Shown: positions 8,440 to 16,565 of the stretch, piece by piece
Numbering within the stretch: position 1 is the stretch's first letter
Layout of the letters: the number at the start of each line of letters is the position of its first letter
NCBI RefSeq assembly: GCF_003182595.1
Contig: NZ_PDNZ01000008.1
Span: 47,823 to 111,822, forward strand
Direction: 5' to 3'
Length of the DNA: 64,000 nt
Source of the DNA: Prosthecochloris marina
GTDB lineage: Bacteria; Bacteroidota; Chlorobiia; Chlorobiales; Chlorobiaceae
The notes under the pieces: model-generated
What the model was told of the DNA's origin: nothing
Databases searched by the model: none
Seen by the model: only the letters and a program-made list of their open reading frames with translations
Program-made: the position numbers and the translations under genes

Positions 8440-10004
8440 CTCTGAATCTCCTTCAGCTTGATCGACATTTGCTTCCGCACCTCGACCAACTCCTTTTCGA
8501 GCAGTTCAATTTCCCGCTGTACCGCATCGATATCAATCTCCTCTTCCTCCTCGAAGGTGTCCACATACCGGGGAATATTGAGGTTGAAGTCATTCTCCTT
8601 TATCTCCGCAACATCAGCGACATGCGCATATTTTTCGACATCTTTGCACTCTCTGTAGGTCCGTATAATTTTCTCGATATGCTCGTCGGAGAGGGTATTC
8701 TGGTTTTTCCCGGAGACAAACTCCCGGCTTGCATCAACGAACAGGACATCCTTGCAATCCTCCTGTGGTCCGCCTTTTTCACGCGAGCGGTCGAACACCA
8801 GAATCGCCACGGGAATATTGGTGGTCTGAAACAGGTTGCCGGGTAAACCGATCACCGCGTCGAGCAGGTTTTCTTCTATCATTTTCCGGCGGATACGACC
8901 TTCAGCGGCGCCTCTGAACAGAACGCCATGTGGCACGACAACCGCAACTCTTCCTTCCTTTTCCAAAGCAGTATCGACCATGTGCGTAATAAACGCCCAA
9001 TCCGCTTTACTTTTGGGAGGAACACCGCGCCAGAATCGGTTGAATTGGTCGGATTCGGCATTCTCCGCGCCCCACTTGTCCAGAGAGAACGGCGGATTGG
9101 CCACGACGCAGTTGAATTTCATCAGGCGATCGTTCTCGACCAGCAGCGGGCTATTCAGCGTATCACACCATTCAATGCGTGCGCTGTCGAAACTGTGCAA
9201 AAACATGTTCATACGGCAAAGCGCCCATGTGCTTCCGTTCGACTCCTGTCCGAAAAGGGCGAAATCACGATCACCGACCTCTTTTGCAGCCTTGATCAAC
9301 AAGCCGCCGGAGCCGCAGGCCGGATCACAAATGCGGTCGCCAGGTTTCGGAACCGCAAGCTTCGCGACAAGTTCGCTGACCTTGAATGGGGTAAAAAACT
9401 CTCCAGCTTTTTTACCTGAATCAGAGGCAAAACGCTCGATCAAATAGATATAGGTGTTGCCGATCACATCTTCAGAAACACGGCTGGGACGCATATCGAG
9501 CTCGGCTTTGTGGAAATCCTCCAGCAACTGTTTCAGACGACGGTTACGGTCCTTGGTCTTGCCGAGATTGGCTTCGCTGTTGAAATCGATATTCCGGAAA
9601 ACCCCTTCGAGCTTGGCCTTATTCTGTTCCTCGATATGATCGAGAGTAATATTGATCAGTTCACCGATATTTGCCGCCGATCTACGCTCGTAAAGGCTGT
9701 AGTATGTAGCAGGAAATTCATCCAGTAACGTCTCCTCCCCGGTCAAAATGTTCTTTTCAGTCAGTTGTACCATAGGAAGAACGAAACGCTCTCGTTCAAG
9801 CTTGCGAAGGATACGTGCATCATCATCCCCATATAATTCCCTGTATTCCTCGTAGTGGTCTTCCCAGACATCGGAAATATATTTCAGAAAAAGCATCACA
9901 AGGATGTAATCCTTATATTGTGCCGGGTCAACAACCCCTCTGAAGGTATCACACGCTGCCCATGCCGCAGTATTGATTTTCTTCTGATCGATCATACCAA
10001 TCAT
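8436..10004 (-). CDS. hsdM: Type I DNA methyltransferase (M) subunit
   Basis: A 522-residue N6-adenine methyltransferase subunit. The N-terminal helical HsdM_N domain (about residues 5-150) precedes the catalytic domain, which has the AdoMet-binding DPACGSGGLLIKA and the catalytic NPPFSLDKW (N/D-PP-F/Y class). A C-terminal coiled-coil segment, rich in Glu from residue 480, would contact HsdS. It has a strong AAGGAG site, and its ATG overlaps the stop of the upstream half-S gene (TAATG). It modifies host DNA and forms the core to which HsdR binds. Confidence 0.97.
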   Translation of the reverse strand: MIGMIDQKKINTAAWAACDTFRGVVDPAQYKDYILVMLFLKYISDVWEDHYEEYRELYGDDDARILRKLERERFVLPMVQLTEKNILTGEETLLDEFPATYYSLYERRSAANIGELINITLDHIEEQNKAKLEGVFRNIDFNSEANLGKTKDRNRRLKQLLEDFHKAELDMRPSRVSEDVIGNTYIYLIERFASDSGKKAGEFFTPFKVSELVAKLAVPKPGDRICDPACGSGGLLIKAAKEVGDRDFALFGQESNGSTWALCRMNMFLHSFDSARIEWCDTLNSPLLVENDRLMKFNCVVANPPFSLDKWGAENAESDQFNRFWRGVPPKSKADWAFITHMVDTALEKEGRVAVVVPHGVLFRGAAEGRIRRKMIEENLLDAVIGLPGNLFQTTNIPVAILVFDRSREKGGPQEDCKDVLFVDASREFVSGKNQNTLSDEHIEKIIRTYRECKDVEKYAHVADVAEIKENDFNLNIPRYVDTFEEEEEIDIDAVQREIELLEKELVEVRKQMSIKLKEIQR

Positions 10005-10585
10005 TATGTTTCTCCTTTTGCCAACTGCATTAGTACTGCTGATATATACTGATCCTTTTTTTCTGCAATCTCATGGAGCAATGCTTGCTCATGGTCTGAC
10101 AGCTTAGCCACCTCAACAATGCATTTCTGCTTTTCGAGAACCGGCAAGAAAACCTCAAGATCTTCTATCGCCTCTTTTCCGATCATTTTCTGAAACGTGC
10201 CTTTTGCCCTGCTGTCGAGGAATAACTGCACTTCTCGCTGGCCTATATACCAGTTCAGATACTCCGGCAAAACCATGTCGCAATCATTGATCCTTATTCT
10301 TAACAACGGAGCAGCAACAACCGCCCTGCCCGGATCTTCAAGAAGAACAGCCGACGTCGTGACCAACCCGCGGGACCTGAAAACCAGATCACCTTTTCGA
10401 GCAAAATGGTGCTCTTTCACCCGATCCATATCGATCCTGACCAGATTCTTGCAATCAACCGTATTGTTATCATCACGAAGATCCTTCATCTGGATAACCG
10501 CAACATTACCCTTTTCGGAAGTATCGAGTCGAGACCTGAACGAGTATCCCGTTTGCACTGTCACCACCTCTTTTAAACGCACCAT
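10004..10585 (-). CDS. Half-size restriction S-like protein with a single target-recognition domain
   Basis: A 193-residue protein with one target-recognition domain (VRLKEVVTVQTGYSFRSR at the start; GDLVFRSRG in the middle) and one spacer helix (FLPVLEKQKCIVEVAKLSDH), so it is half of a normal S subunit. It is the first gene of the restriction operon and overlaps hsdM by one base. I chose ATG at 10585, with AGGG nine bases upstream; a TTG at 10591 would add two residues. Half-S proteins can work as homodimers, giving a palindromic target. Here a full hsdS is also present, so it may give a second specificity or a regulatory role. Which one cannot be read from sequence. Confidence 0.85.
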   Translation of the reverse strand: MVRLKEVVTVQTGYSFRSRLDTSEKGNVAVIQMKDLRDDNNTVDCKNLVRIDMDRVKEHHFARKGDLVFRSRGLVTTSAVLLEDPGRAVVAAPLLRIRINDCDMVLPEYLNWYIGQREVQLFLDSRAKGTFQKMIGKEAIEDLEVFLPVLEKQKCIVEVAKLSDHEQALLHEIAEKKDQYISAVLMQLAKGET

Positions 10586-10606
10586 CTCCAACAGCCCTAT
10601 TTCTCT

Positions 10607-10682
10607 GAAACGTTATTTTTGTAAAAATAGCCATTAAAACAAGACCAATCAAGAAAAAAAACACAGAAACGTTGTTTTTGTA
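10607..10682 (-). promoter_or_regulatory. Paired direct repeat upstream of the RM operon, possible operator
   Basis: Two nearly identical 17-base copies, at 10607-10623 and 10666-10682, with core GAAACGTTNTTTTTGTA on the plus strand, differ at one base. Their starts are 59 bases apart, about 5.6 helical turns. They lie 22-97 bases upstream of the first gene of the restriction operon. Restriction genes are usually tightly controlled, and the KilA-N or RhuM-like protein could be the binder. Operator function is inference. Confidence 0.5.
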
Positions 10683-10761
10683 TTTTTGCTTTTTCCTAAA
10701 AAATCATTCTGCGGAATAAGAATAGACAGCAGAATACTTCATTTGGTTGACTGTTGTAGAA

Positions 10762-10799
10762 AATAAAAAGACCAAGTTTCATGAAGGCTTCATAACTTC
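10762..10799 (-). terminator. Probable Rho-independent terminator of the sagB-like operon
   Basis: Read on the minus strand, AAGTTATGAAG at the end of the SagB-like gene pairs imperfectly with CTTCATGAAACTT, and is followed by a T-rich tail (CTTTTTATTTTC). The stem contains a mismatch and overlaps the stop codon, so confidence is moderate. Confidence 0.45.
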
Positions 10800-11563
10800 C
10801 CTACCGGTGCGATATACACTGTAAACTCCTCCTCCCCATCAACCCCGAGCAGACGGTCGCATTCGGCTTGATCATAGGCGGCTATGGCGCAGGTTCCTGC
10901 GCCGAGGGCGGTGCAGGCGAGGTAGAGGTTCTGGCAGACGTGCCCGGCGTCAAGGGCGATCACTTTGTGGGTCGCTAGGTCATAACGCCACTCCATGCGG
11001 GCAGGAATCGTTGTCCAGAAAAAGGTTACAGCGGCACCGGCAACGAAGCGCTGTGCCATGCAGGCCCATGAGGCCTTGTCGTCTATTTTCTCATCGAGAA
11101 AAAGCTGCAACAGCTGATGGTCGAAAGGCAGGTAGCGATAGAGCCCGGCAGGCAATTCTTCTACATGGCTTACAGCAATATATGTCTCGAAAGAATGCCG
11201 GGCCCCGGCGGACGGGACGGTTCGCAAGGCGCACTCTTCGCTCAGCACATGGCGGACTCCCTGTGTCGCCCAGAGCAGTGCGGACAGCTCTTCGAGGGTA
11301 AGGGCTTCGTCGCTGTAGAAACGCACGCTTTCACGTTCCATGATTGCCTCGCCAACCGGAACTCGACAGCAGTACCGTAATGAACGAAGGCCTTCGGGCA
11401 GATCGATTCGGACCGTATCTCCATGACAGGGTTTCTGCAGTGGAGGAGCTGGAAGCCTGCGGCTCTGGGCAGTTTGTGTGAAATTGATTTCCTGACGAAT
11501 GCTGTCTTTGAGAAAGTATCGGTAGTCCTCCAGTTTTTCATGCGGTTTTCTGCCTGCTTGCAT
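10790..11563 (-). CDS. SagB-type nitroreductase-fold oxidoreductase
   Basis: A 257-residue FMN-dependent nitroreductase-like protein of the SagB type. Landmarks are YRYFLKDSIR near the N-terminus, RESVRFYSDEALTLEELSALL (FMN-phosphate and dimer region), WATQGVR, and the C-terminal GHVCQNLYLACTALGAGTC. I chose the ATG at 11563 because GGGAGG lies six bases before it; a longer reading frame upstream lacks such a site and runs into the next gene. SagB enzymes oxidise azolines in thiazole/oxazole peptides, but solitary homologues like this one have no peptide cluster beside them. It is 16 bases downstream of the SRPBCC gene, so the two probably share a transcript. Confidence 0.87.
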   Translation of the reverse strand: MQAGRKPHEKLEDYRYFLKDSIRQEINFTQTAQSRRLPAPPLQKPCHGDTVRIDLPEGLRSLRYCCRVPVGEAIMERESVRFYSDEALTLEELSALLWATQGVRHVLSEECALRTVPSAGARHSFETYIAVSHVEELPAGLYRYLPFDHQLLQLFLDEKIDDKASWACMAQRFVAGAAVTFFWTTIPARMEWRYDLATHKVIALDAGHVCQNLYLACTALGAGTCAIAAYDQAECDRLLGVDGEEEFTVYIAPVGKL

Positions 11564-11579
11564 AGTGTCCCTCCCGTTC

Positions 11580-12014
11580 TCATGCCCGACTCTCCAGAAG
11601 AGCACGAAGGTTTTCAAGGTTCTCGCGGAAGCGAGGAGTAAAGGCAAACGCAATCAGCGGATCAAGCACCCCGAGCACTCCTTCCGGTTTCATGGTAAAG
11701 CGGTAAGCCACCCTGGTGCCTCCGGATTCAGCGGAAAACTCCACAGTCCCTTCATAAGGGATAATACTTTCCCTGCTCGCAAAAGTGTACGATTTTCCGG
11801 GATTGTGGCCGGTAACGATCCATTCCGTCCGCATCGGGAACCCCATGACACTGCGAACTTCGTAACCTGCCGTTCCTTCACCTATACCTCCTTCTGTTGT
11901 GATCGCCGATTCCATGACATCTTCCTGCCACTCGCTGTCGTTGGATATATCGGTGAGGTATGCCTCAACCTCCGCAAGCGGACGCTTGATGAAAACCGAA
12001 TGTTCTATCTGCAT
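11580..12014 (-). CDS. SRPBCC (START/polyketide cyclase-like) family protein
   Basis: A 144-residue single-domain protein. The pattern MQIEHSVFIKRPLAEVEAYL with SNDSEWQED, then alternating strands and a long C-terminal helix (FTPRFRENLENLRALLES), fits the SRPBCC hydrophobic-ligand-binding fold. I chose the ATG at 12014, preceded by AAGGAG nine bases upstream, rather than the longer frame to 12113. It sits directly upstream of the SagB-like gene and is divergent from purT. The ligand is unknown. Confidence 0.82.
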   Translation of the reverse strand: MQIEHSVFIKRPLAEVEAYLTDISNDSEWQEDVMESAITTEGGIGEGTAGYEVRSVMGFPMRTEWIVTGHNPGKSYTFASRESIIPYEGTVEFSAESGGTRVAYRFTMKPEGVLGVLDPLIAFAFTPRFRENLENLRALLESRA

Positions 12015-12188
12015 GATCTCTGCTCCTTTTTTTCTCTCAACAGGCAAGCAAAGCCAATAATTCCTTACCCGCGGCAGCGACAATGCTCCCCGTGTTTTCA
12101 TCCCGACGCCCATGTTGTATATTGATACCCTTCAGGAAACCGTAACATTTGCTCTACAAGGCATAAACCGTTCATTTGAGCCTCTATC

Positions 12189-13367
12189 ATGACCACGCCA
12201 AAGAAAATCATGCTGCTTGGCAGCGGGGAATTGGGAAAAGAGTTTGTTATTGCCGTACAACGTCTCGGCCAACATGTTGTCGCGGTTGACAGTTACAACG
12301 ATGCGCCTGCACAGCAGGTAGCCGATGAACGGGAGGTTATCGACATGCTCGACGGCAACGCTCTCGATGCTCTGGTTGCGAAGCACAAGCCGGATATCGT
12401 TGTGCCCGAGATAGAGGCAATCCGCACTGAACGGTTCTATTGCTACGAGAAACAGGGCATTCAGGTGGTTCCGTCGGCCCGCGCTGCAAACTTTACCATG
12501 AACCGTAAAGCCATCCGCGACCTGGCTGCGGCCGAACTTGGCCTGAGAACAGCACGGTACCGTTACGCCGCATCATTGGAAGAACTGATATCAGCCGTAG
12601 AAAATATCGGTCTGCCCTCAGTGGTCAAACCCCTGATGAGTTCATCTGGCAAGGGACAATCAATCATCAGAAGCACATCGGATATCGAGAATGCATGGAG
12701 CTATTCGCAAAGCGCGAAGCGGGGAGATATCGCCGAAGTGATCGTTGAATCGTTCATTCCGTTCCATACCGAAATCACTCTCCTGACCGTAACACAGAAA
12801 AACGGTCCGACGCTCTTCTGCCCGCCTATCGGACACCGCCAGGAAAGAGGCGATTACCAGGAAAGCTGGCAGCCCTGCCGTATCAGCGAAACTCTTTTGA
12901 TGGAAGCGCAGGAAATGGCTGAAAAGGTCACCCGATCCCTCGGCGGAGCCGGTATCTGGGGTGTAGAGTTTTTTCTTTCCGATGAAGGCCTTTATTTCTC
13001 GGAACTTTCCCCGCGTCCTCATGATACCGGCATGGTGACTCTCGTCGGGACCCAGAACCTTTCGGAGTTCGAACTGCACGCCAGGGCGATCCTGGGCTTG
13101 CCGGTACCGGAGATTTCTCTGATGCGTGCCGGGGCCAGCGCGGTCATCCTGGCCGAGATGGAGGGAAACATGCCTCGTTTCAGCGGTCTGGAAGAAGCTC
13201 TTGCCCTGCCGGGGACAGATATCCGCATTTTCGGCAAGCCATCAGCCCGTCCCTACCGGCGAATGGGCGTAGCCCTTGCATCCGGCGATCCAGAAAGCGA
13301 TGTCGAAGCCATCAAAAAGCAAGCGATCACAAGCGCCGCAAAAGTAAACATCATCTGCGAGGAATGA
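12189..13367 (+). CDS. purT: Formate-dependent phosphoribosylglycinamide formyltransferase
   Basis: A 392-residue ATP-grasp enzyme that makes formyl-GAR from GAR, formate and ATP in purine synthesis. The N-terminal Rossmann-like domain opens with [20 protein letters not shown]. The ATP-grasp part has [25 protein letters not shown] and the metal-binding [20 protein letters not shown] with HDTGMVTL. Length is normal for PurT. It stands alone, with a divergent gene upstream and a convergent one downstream. Confidence 0.97.
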   Translation: MTTPKKIMLLGSGELGKEFVIAVQRLGQHVVAVDSYNDAPAQQVADEREVIDMLDGNALDALVAKHKPDIVVPEIEAIRTERFYCYEKQGIQVVPSARAANFTMNRKAIRDLAAAELGLRTARYRYAASLEELISAVENIGLPSVVKPLMSSSGKGQSIIRSTSDIENAWSYSQSAKRGDIAEVIVESFIPFHTEITLLTVTQKNGPTLFCPPIGHRQERGDYQESWQPCRISETLLMEAQEMAEKVTRSLGGAGIWGVEFFLSDEGLYFSELSPRPHDTGMVTLVGTQNLSEFELHARAILGLPVPEISLMRAGASAVILAEMEGNMPRFSGLEEALALPGTDIRIFGKPSARPYRRMGVALASGDPESDVEAIKKQAITSAAKVNIICEE

Positions 13368-13450
13368 AAGGAATGCTTTTTACTTTTGACCTTTACCTTC
13401 CGTTTACACTCCCGGAACAACCTGCTAAGAGATTCGATAGCTGCATTGAG

Positions 13451-13495
13451 CGGTGCTCGGAATCCTCATGTACTATTTGTACACTCCGGTTCCTG
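13451..13495. repeat. Intergenic inverted-repeat element between purT and the RlmD-type gene
   Basis: The 220-base gap between two convergent genes contains a dyad with GTAC at 13470-13473 and 13479-13482 around TATTT, flanked by GGAA (13459-13462) and TTCC (13490-13493). The rest has a GGAACTTCTCGCGACGG-type segment and a low-complexity tail with spaced TCAAC units (13561-13583). No reading frame here looks like a gene. It may be a structured 3' end shared by the two transcripts. Confidence 0.4.
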
Positions 13496-13587
13496 CACTC
13501 CGTTCGCCTTGCTCCCGGAACTTCTCGCGACGGTTTTTCCGAGAGCGTTCAGACCAACAGTTCAACAAATCAACGAGTCAACAATCC

Positions 13588-15033
13588 TTACACTGTTCTT
13601 CTGAAGCACGCCAGCGTCTCGATATGACTCGTATGCGGGAACATATCGACCGGTTGGACCTCCTCAAGCCGATAACCCGAGGCGATGATCTCCTTTGCAT
13701 CACGTGCAAGGTTGGCAGGGTTACAGCTCACATAGACGATTGTTTCGGGCTGGAGCCGAATCATGGTCTTCAACGCTTTCGGGTGCATACCCGCCCTTGG
13801 TGGATCCGTGACAATCACCCTTGGTAACCCGAACTCCTCCAGCGTACCGAGTACAGTATGAAAATCCTTCAGATCCAAGCCATAAAACGAGGCATTGGTA
13901 ACGCCGTTTCGGGAGGCGTTTTCCGCGGCATCTGCCAGTGAACTTTCCACGATTTCCAGACCTACCGCCCGACGGCAGCGCTCGGCAAGATAGAGTGTAA
14001 TGGTGCCGGTTCCACAATAAAGATCATAGACCGTATCATCTTCCCTCAACCCGGCCATAGTCATGATACCCTCATAGAGGGTTTCTGCCTGTTTTGTGTT
14101 TGTCTGGAAAAAAGAGTTGGCGGATATCCGGAAGTGCAGGTCGCCCAGACGCTCCTGGACAACCCCTTCACCGTAAATGACATACTCTTTCTCACCGACC
14201 GCAACCGTATTTTTCCGTGACGTGACATTGTTGACGACAGTCATTGGTTGTTGCGGCATAGAAGACAGAAGACGATCGCGGTACGCTTCCATGAGACCGG
14301 CATCGTACCATGAAGTCACGAGGTTGACCATGAGTACATTCTGTTCTTCGCTGTAGCGCAGCATAAGGTTTCTTAAAAACCCTTTATGTTCCCTTACCGC
14401 ATGGGGCTCCAGACCGTACTCTTGCGCAAACTCTCTGGTAACCCGAAGTGCGCTGTTCATACACTCCTTGGCAAGGTAGCAGCGGTCTATCTCGAGAACC
14501 TTTTCAAAATTTCCCGGCGCATGGAATCCAAGCGCAAAATCTTTGGGCTTTTCGAGAACGTCCATTTTCAATTCTTCCGGCATCAGATACCGCTTGCTGG
14601 AACAGGAAAATTCAACCTTGTTCCGGTAATGCGTGATACCAGGAGCAGGCAGAGCCGGGTTGACCGGCATATCCTCCACACTACCGATATGAACGAGCGC
14701 ATCATGCACTTTCTTTTGTTTATAGCGGAGCTGAGCGTCATAACTCACATGCATCCACTTGCATCCTCCGCAAACACCGAAAACCGGACATTCGGGCTCG
14801 ATCCTGTCAGCCGAAGGTGACAAAATCCTGTCAAGCACGGCCTCGATATAGGTAGGCCTGATTTTGGTTATGGTTGCGCTAATCCAGTCTCCCACAGCCA
14901 GCATTCCCTTTACAAGAGCCGCGGTGCCGTTTTCAAGCCTCCCGAAACACTGGTCCTTTTCCGCTATATCGGAGATTGTCAGCTCAATCGTTTCTCCTTT
15001 TCTATACAACTCTTTTAAACTTTTATCTTTCAT
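13588..15033 (-). CDS. rlmD: 23S rRNA (uracil-5)-methyltransferase, RlmD/RumA type
   Basis: A 481-residue class I AdoMet-dependent methyltransferase of the TrmA/RumA family. An N-terminal TRAM-like domain (residues about 5-60) is followed by the iron-sulfur cluster motif ECPVFGVCGGCKWMHVSY. The catalytic part has VYDLYCGTGTITLYLAERC (AdoMet binding), VIVTDPPRAGMH and the catalytic Cys in IVYVSCNPANLARD. I chose the ATG at 15033, which overlaps the ROK kinase stop (TGATG) and has AGGA upstream; a GTG six bases earlier is possible. The exact uridine target cannot be told apart from related family members. Confidence 0.9.
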   Translation of the reverse strand: MKDKSLKELYRKGETIELTISDIAEKDQCFGRLENGTAALVKGMLAVGDWISATITKIRPTYIEAVLDRILSPSADRIEPECPVFGVCGGCKWMHVSYDAQLRYKQKKVHDALVHIGSVEDMPVNPALPAPGITHYRNKVEFSCSSKRYLMPEELKMDVLEKPKDFALGFHAPGNFEKVLEIDRCYLAKECMNSALRVTREFAQEYGLEPHAVREHKGFLRNLMLRYSEEQNVLMVNLVTSWYDAGLMEAYRDRLLSSMPQQPMTVVNNVTSRKNTVAVGEKEYVIYGEGVVQERLGDLHFRISANSFFQTNTKQAETLYEGIMTMAGLREDDTVYDLYCGTGTITLYLAERCRRAVGLEIVESSLADAAENASRNGVTNASFYGLDLKDFHTVLGTLEEFGLPRVIVTDPPRAGMHPKALKTMIRLQPETIVYVSCNPANLARDAKEIIASGYRLEEVQPVDMFPHTSHIETLACFRRTV

Positions 15034-15950
15034 CAACACGTTCCTACAGTTAACAAGGCCGCTCCGATAACGCCGGCACTGTCTCCGAGCTGCGGACGCA
15101 CAACCGGAATATCGAGTGTACCGTTGAACAGATGTCTTTCTATCTCACGACGGGCAACAGGGGAGTAGAGCGCCTCGACGTTGCTCACACCGCCACCGAC
15201 AATAATGATATGGGGATCGAGGATATTGATTACCTGAGCGATCGCTTTACCGAACCCTTTCAGCAAACGTTCGATCGTCTCCCCGGCGGCCTGATCAGCT
15301 TCGGCAGTCGCTGCGATCTCTTTGAGGGATTTCCACATCCCTCCCGACCGTATGGTATAGAACCGTTCGAGTGCCGGCCCCGACAATACGGTTTCCACAC
15401 ACCCTTTTCTTCCACAGTAGCACAATTCTCCATCCGGCAAAAGTTCGTTATGACCCCACTCTCCTGCAATTCCATGCGCTCCGTGAACAACCGTTTCACC
15501 GCAGACAATTCCTCCACCCACACCGGTACCGAGAATGATTCCGAAAGCGATGCCTGTCCCCTGACGCATTGTTTTTCTTCCTGCGCCGAAGAGAGATTCC
15601 GCAAGCGCGAAAGAGTTCGCATCATTTTCGATCACCACCTCTGCCCGGAGCAGTTCCTGAAAATCGACCTGCACCGGCTTGCCGTTAAGACATACCGTGT
15701 TGGAATTTTTCAAAAGGCCGGTGTTCACGTCAATCCGGCCGGGAGTACCTATTCCTACAACTGACGGCAACGTAAAACCGCATTCATCAGCCATCATCTG
15801 TAAAAGCTTTTGCACTCGTGAAAGTATATGGCGGTACCCTCCGGATGCTTCCGTTGGAATCCTCAGACGGACAAGAGGCTTCTTGCTTTCATCGAGGACG
15901 ACTCCCTCTATTTTTGTTCCCCCAAGGTCTATACCCCAGTATTGTGCCAT
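15033..15950 (-). CDS. ROK family sugar kinase (glucokinase-like)
   Basis: A 305-residue ROK kinase. The phosphate-binding YWGIDLGGTKIEGVVLDE is at the N-terminus, GTGVGGGIVCG is present, and the zinc-binding ROK signature spans HGIAGEWGHNELLPDGELCY with CGRKGCVET. The catalytic Asp lies in VVIENDANSFALAE. ROK kinases phosphorylate glucose or related sugars and amino sugars; glucose is likely but not proven. It is translationally coupled to the methyltransferase gene behind it. Confidence 0.92.
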   Translation of the reverse strand: MAQYWGIDLGGTKIEGVVLDESKKPLVRLRIPTEASGGYRHILSRVQKLLQMMADECGFTLPSVVGIGTPGRIDVNTGLLKNSNTVCLNGKPVQVDFQELLRAEVVIENDANSFALAESLFGAGRKTMRQGTGIAFGIILGTGVGGGIVCGETVVHGAHGIAGEWGHNELLPDGELCYCGRKGCVETVLSGPALERFYTIRSGGMWKSLKEIAATAEADQAAGETIERLLKGFGKAIAQVINILDPHIIIVGGGVSNVEALYSPVARREIERHLFNGTLDIPVVRPQLGDSAGVIGAALLTVGTC

Positions 15951-16032
15951 CTTGCAACCAAATATGTCACATTACGTTATAATTCTCTTTTCCGACCAAC
16001 AAACATCCTGTCACTGCTTGATGACACCGGTG

Positions 16033-16557
16033 TCACCTGCCCATACTGAGATAGTATTTCACCATCGAAACCACGGCAGTATACACCAACCCTGAAGAGG
16101 CAATCCCAACCAGAATCCCCACGGCAGCGGCTCCTGGAGAATACATCCCGGCAAAAATCCCTGAAACGGCAAGCAGAGCGCTCAAAAGCAGGAAAAGAGC
16201 AGTGAACAACGTATCAGCAACCGTGCTCCGGCTGAAAAAAATATAGACGATGACCGCTGCCGCGGCATATGCTGCAGTACCGTAAGGGCATGACAAACCG
16301 ATCTCCTGTAGCACTGATCCGGTCAACGCTGAAAGCATCGATTCAGAAACAATGCCGGCAGTGAGAACAAGAGAAAGAATTGCCGCGCCGTCCCAACCTC
16401 TGCGACAGATGATGAACAGCGCTGTGATAAGAACGACAATTGCAGAGAATATCCGCGGGCTTGACAGTACTGCAAGGGATTGTGTCGAGAGCTGTATCAT
16501 CTTGCTGCAGATACGTTTGTTCCCTGTCCCGACACCATGCGATGCCGGGACGACCAA
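16033..16557 (-). CDS. Unrecognised multi-pass membrane protein downstream of yidC
   Basis: Up to 174 residues with about five hydrophobic segments (IFSAIVVLITALFII, AILSLVLTAGIV, AAYAAAAVIVYIFF, a long LFTALFLLLSALLAVSGIF, and GILVGIASSGLVYTAVV). I do not recognise a family. The start is uncertain: TTG at 16557 lies eight bases after yidC, while ATG at 16500 would give 155 residues; neither has a clear ribosome site. Its position directly behind yidC on the same strand suggests co-transcription. Confidence 0.55.
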   Translation of the reverse strand: MVVPASHGVGTGNKRICSKMIQLSTQSLAVLSSPRIFSAIVVLITALFIICRRGWDGAAILSLVLTAGIVSESMLSALTGSVLQEIGLSCPYGTAAYAAAAVIVYIFFSRSTVADTLFTALFLLLSALLAVSGIFAGMYSPGAAAVGILVGIASSGLVYTAVVSMVKYYLSMGR

Positions 16558-16565
16558 TTAACGGC

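Noticed and set aside
10790..11563. A thiazole/oxazole peptide cluster around the SagB-like gene.
   Set aside because: No YcaO cyclodehydratase or precursor peptide is nearby.
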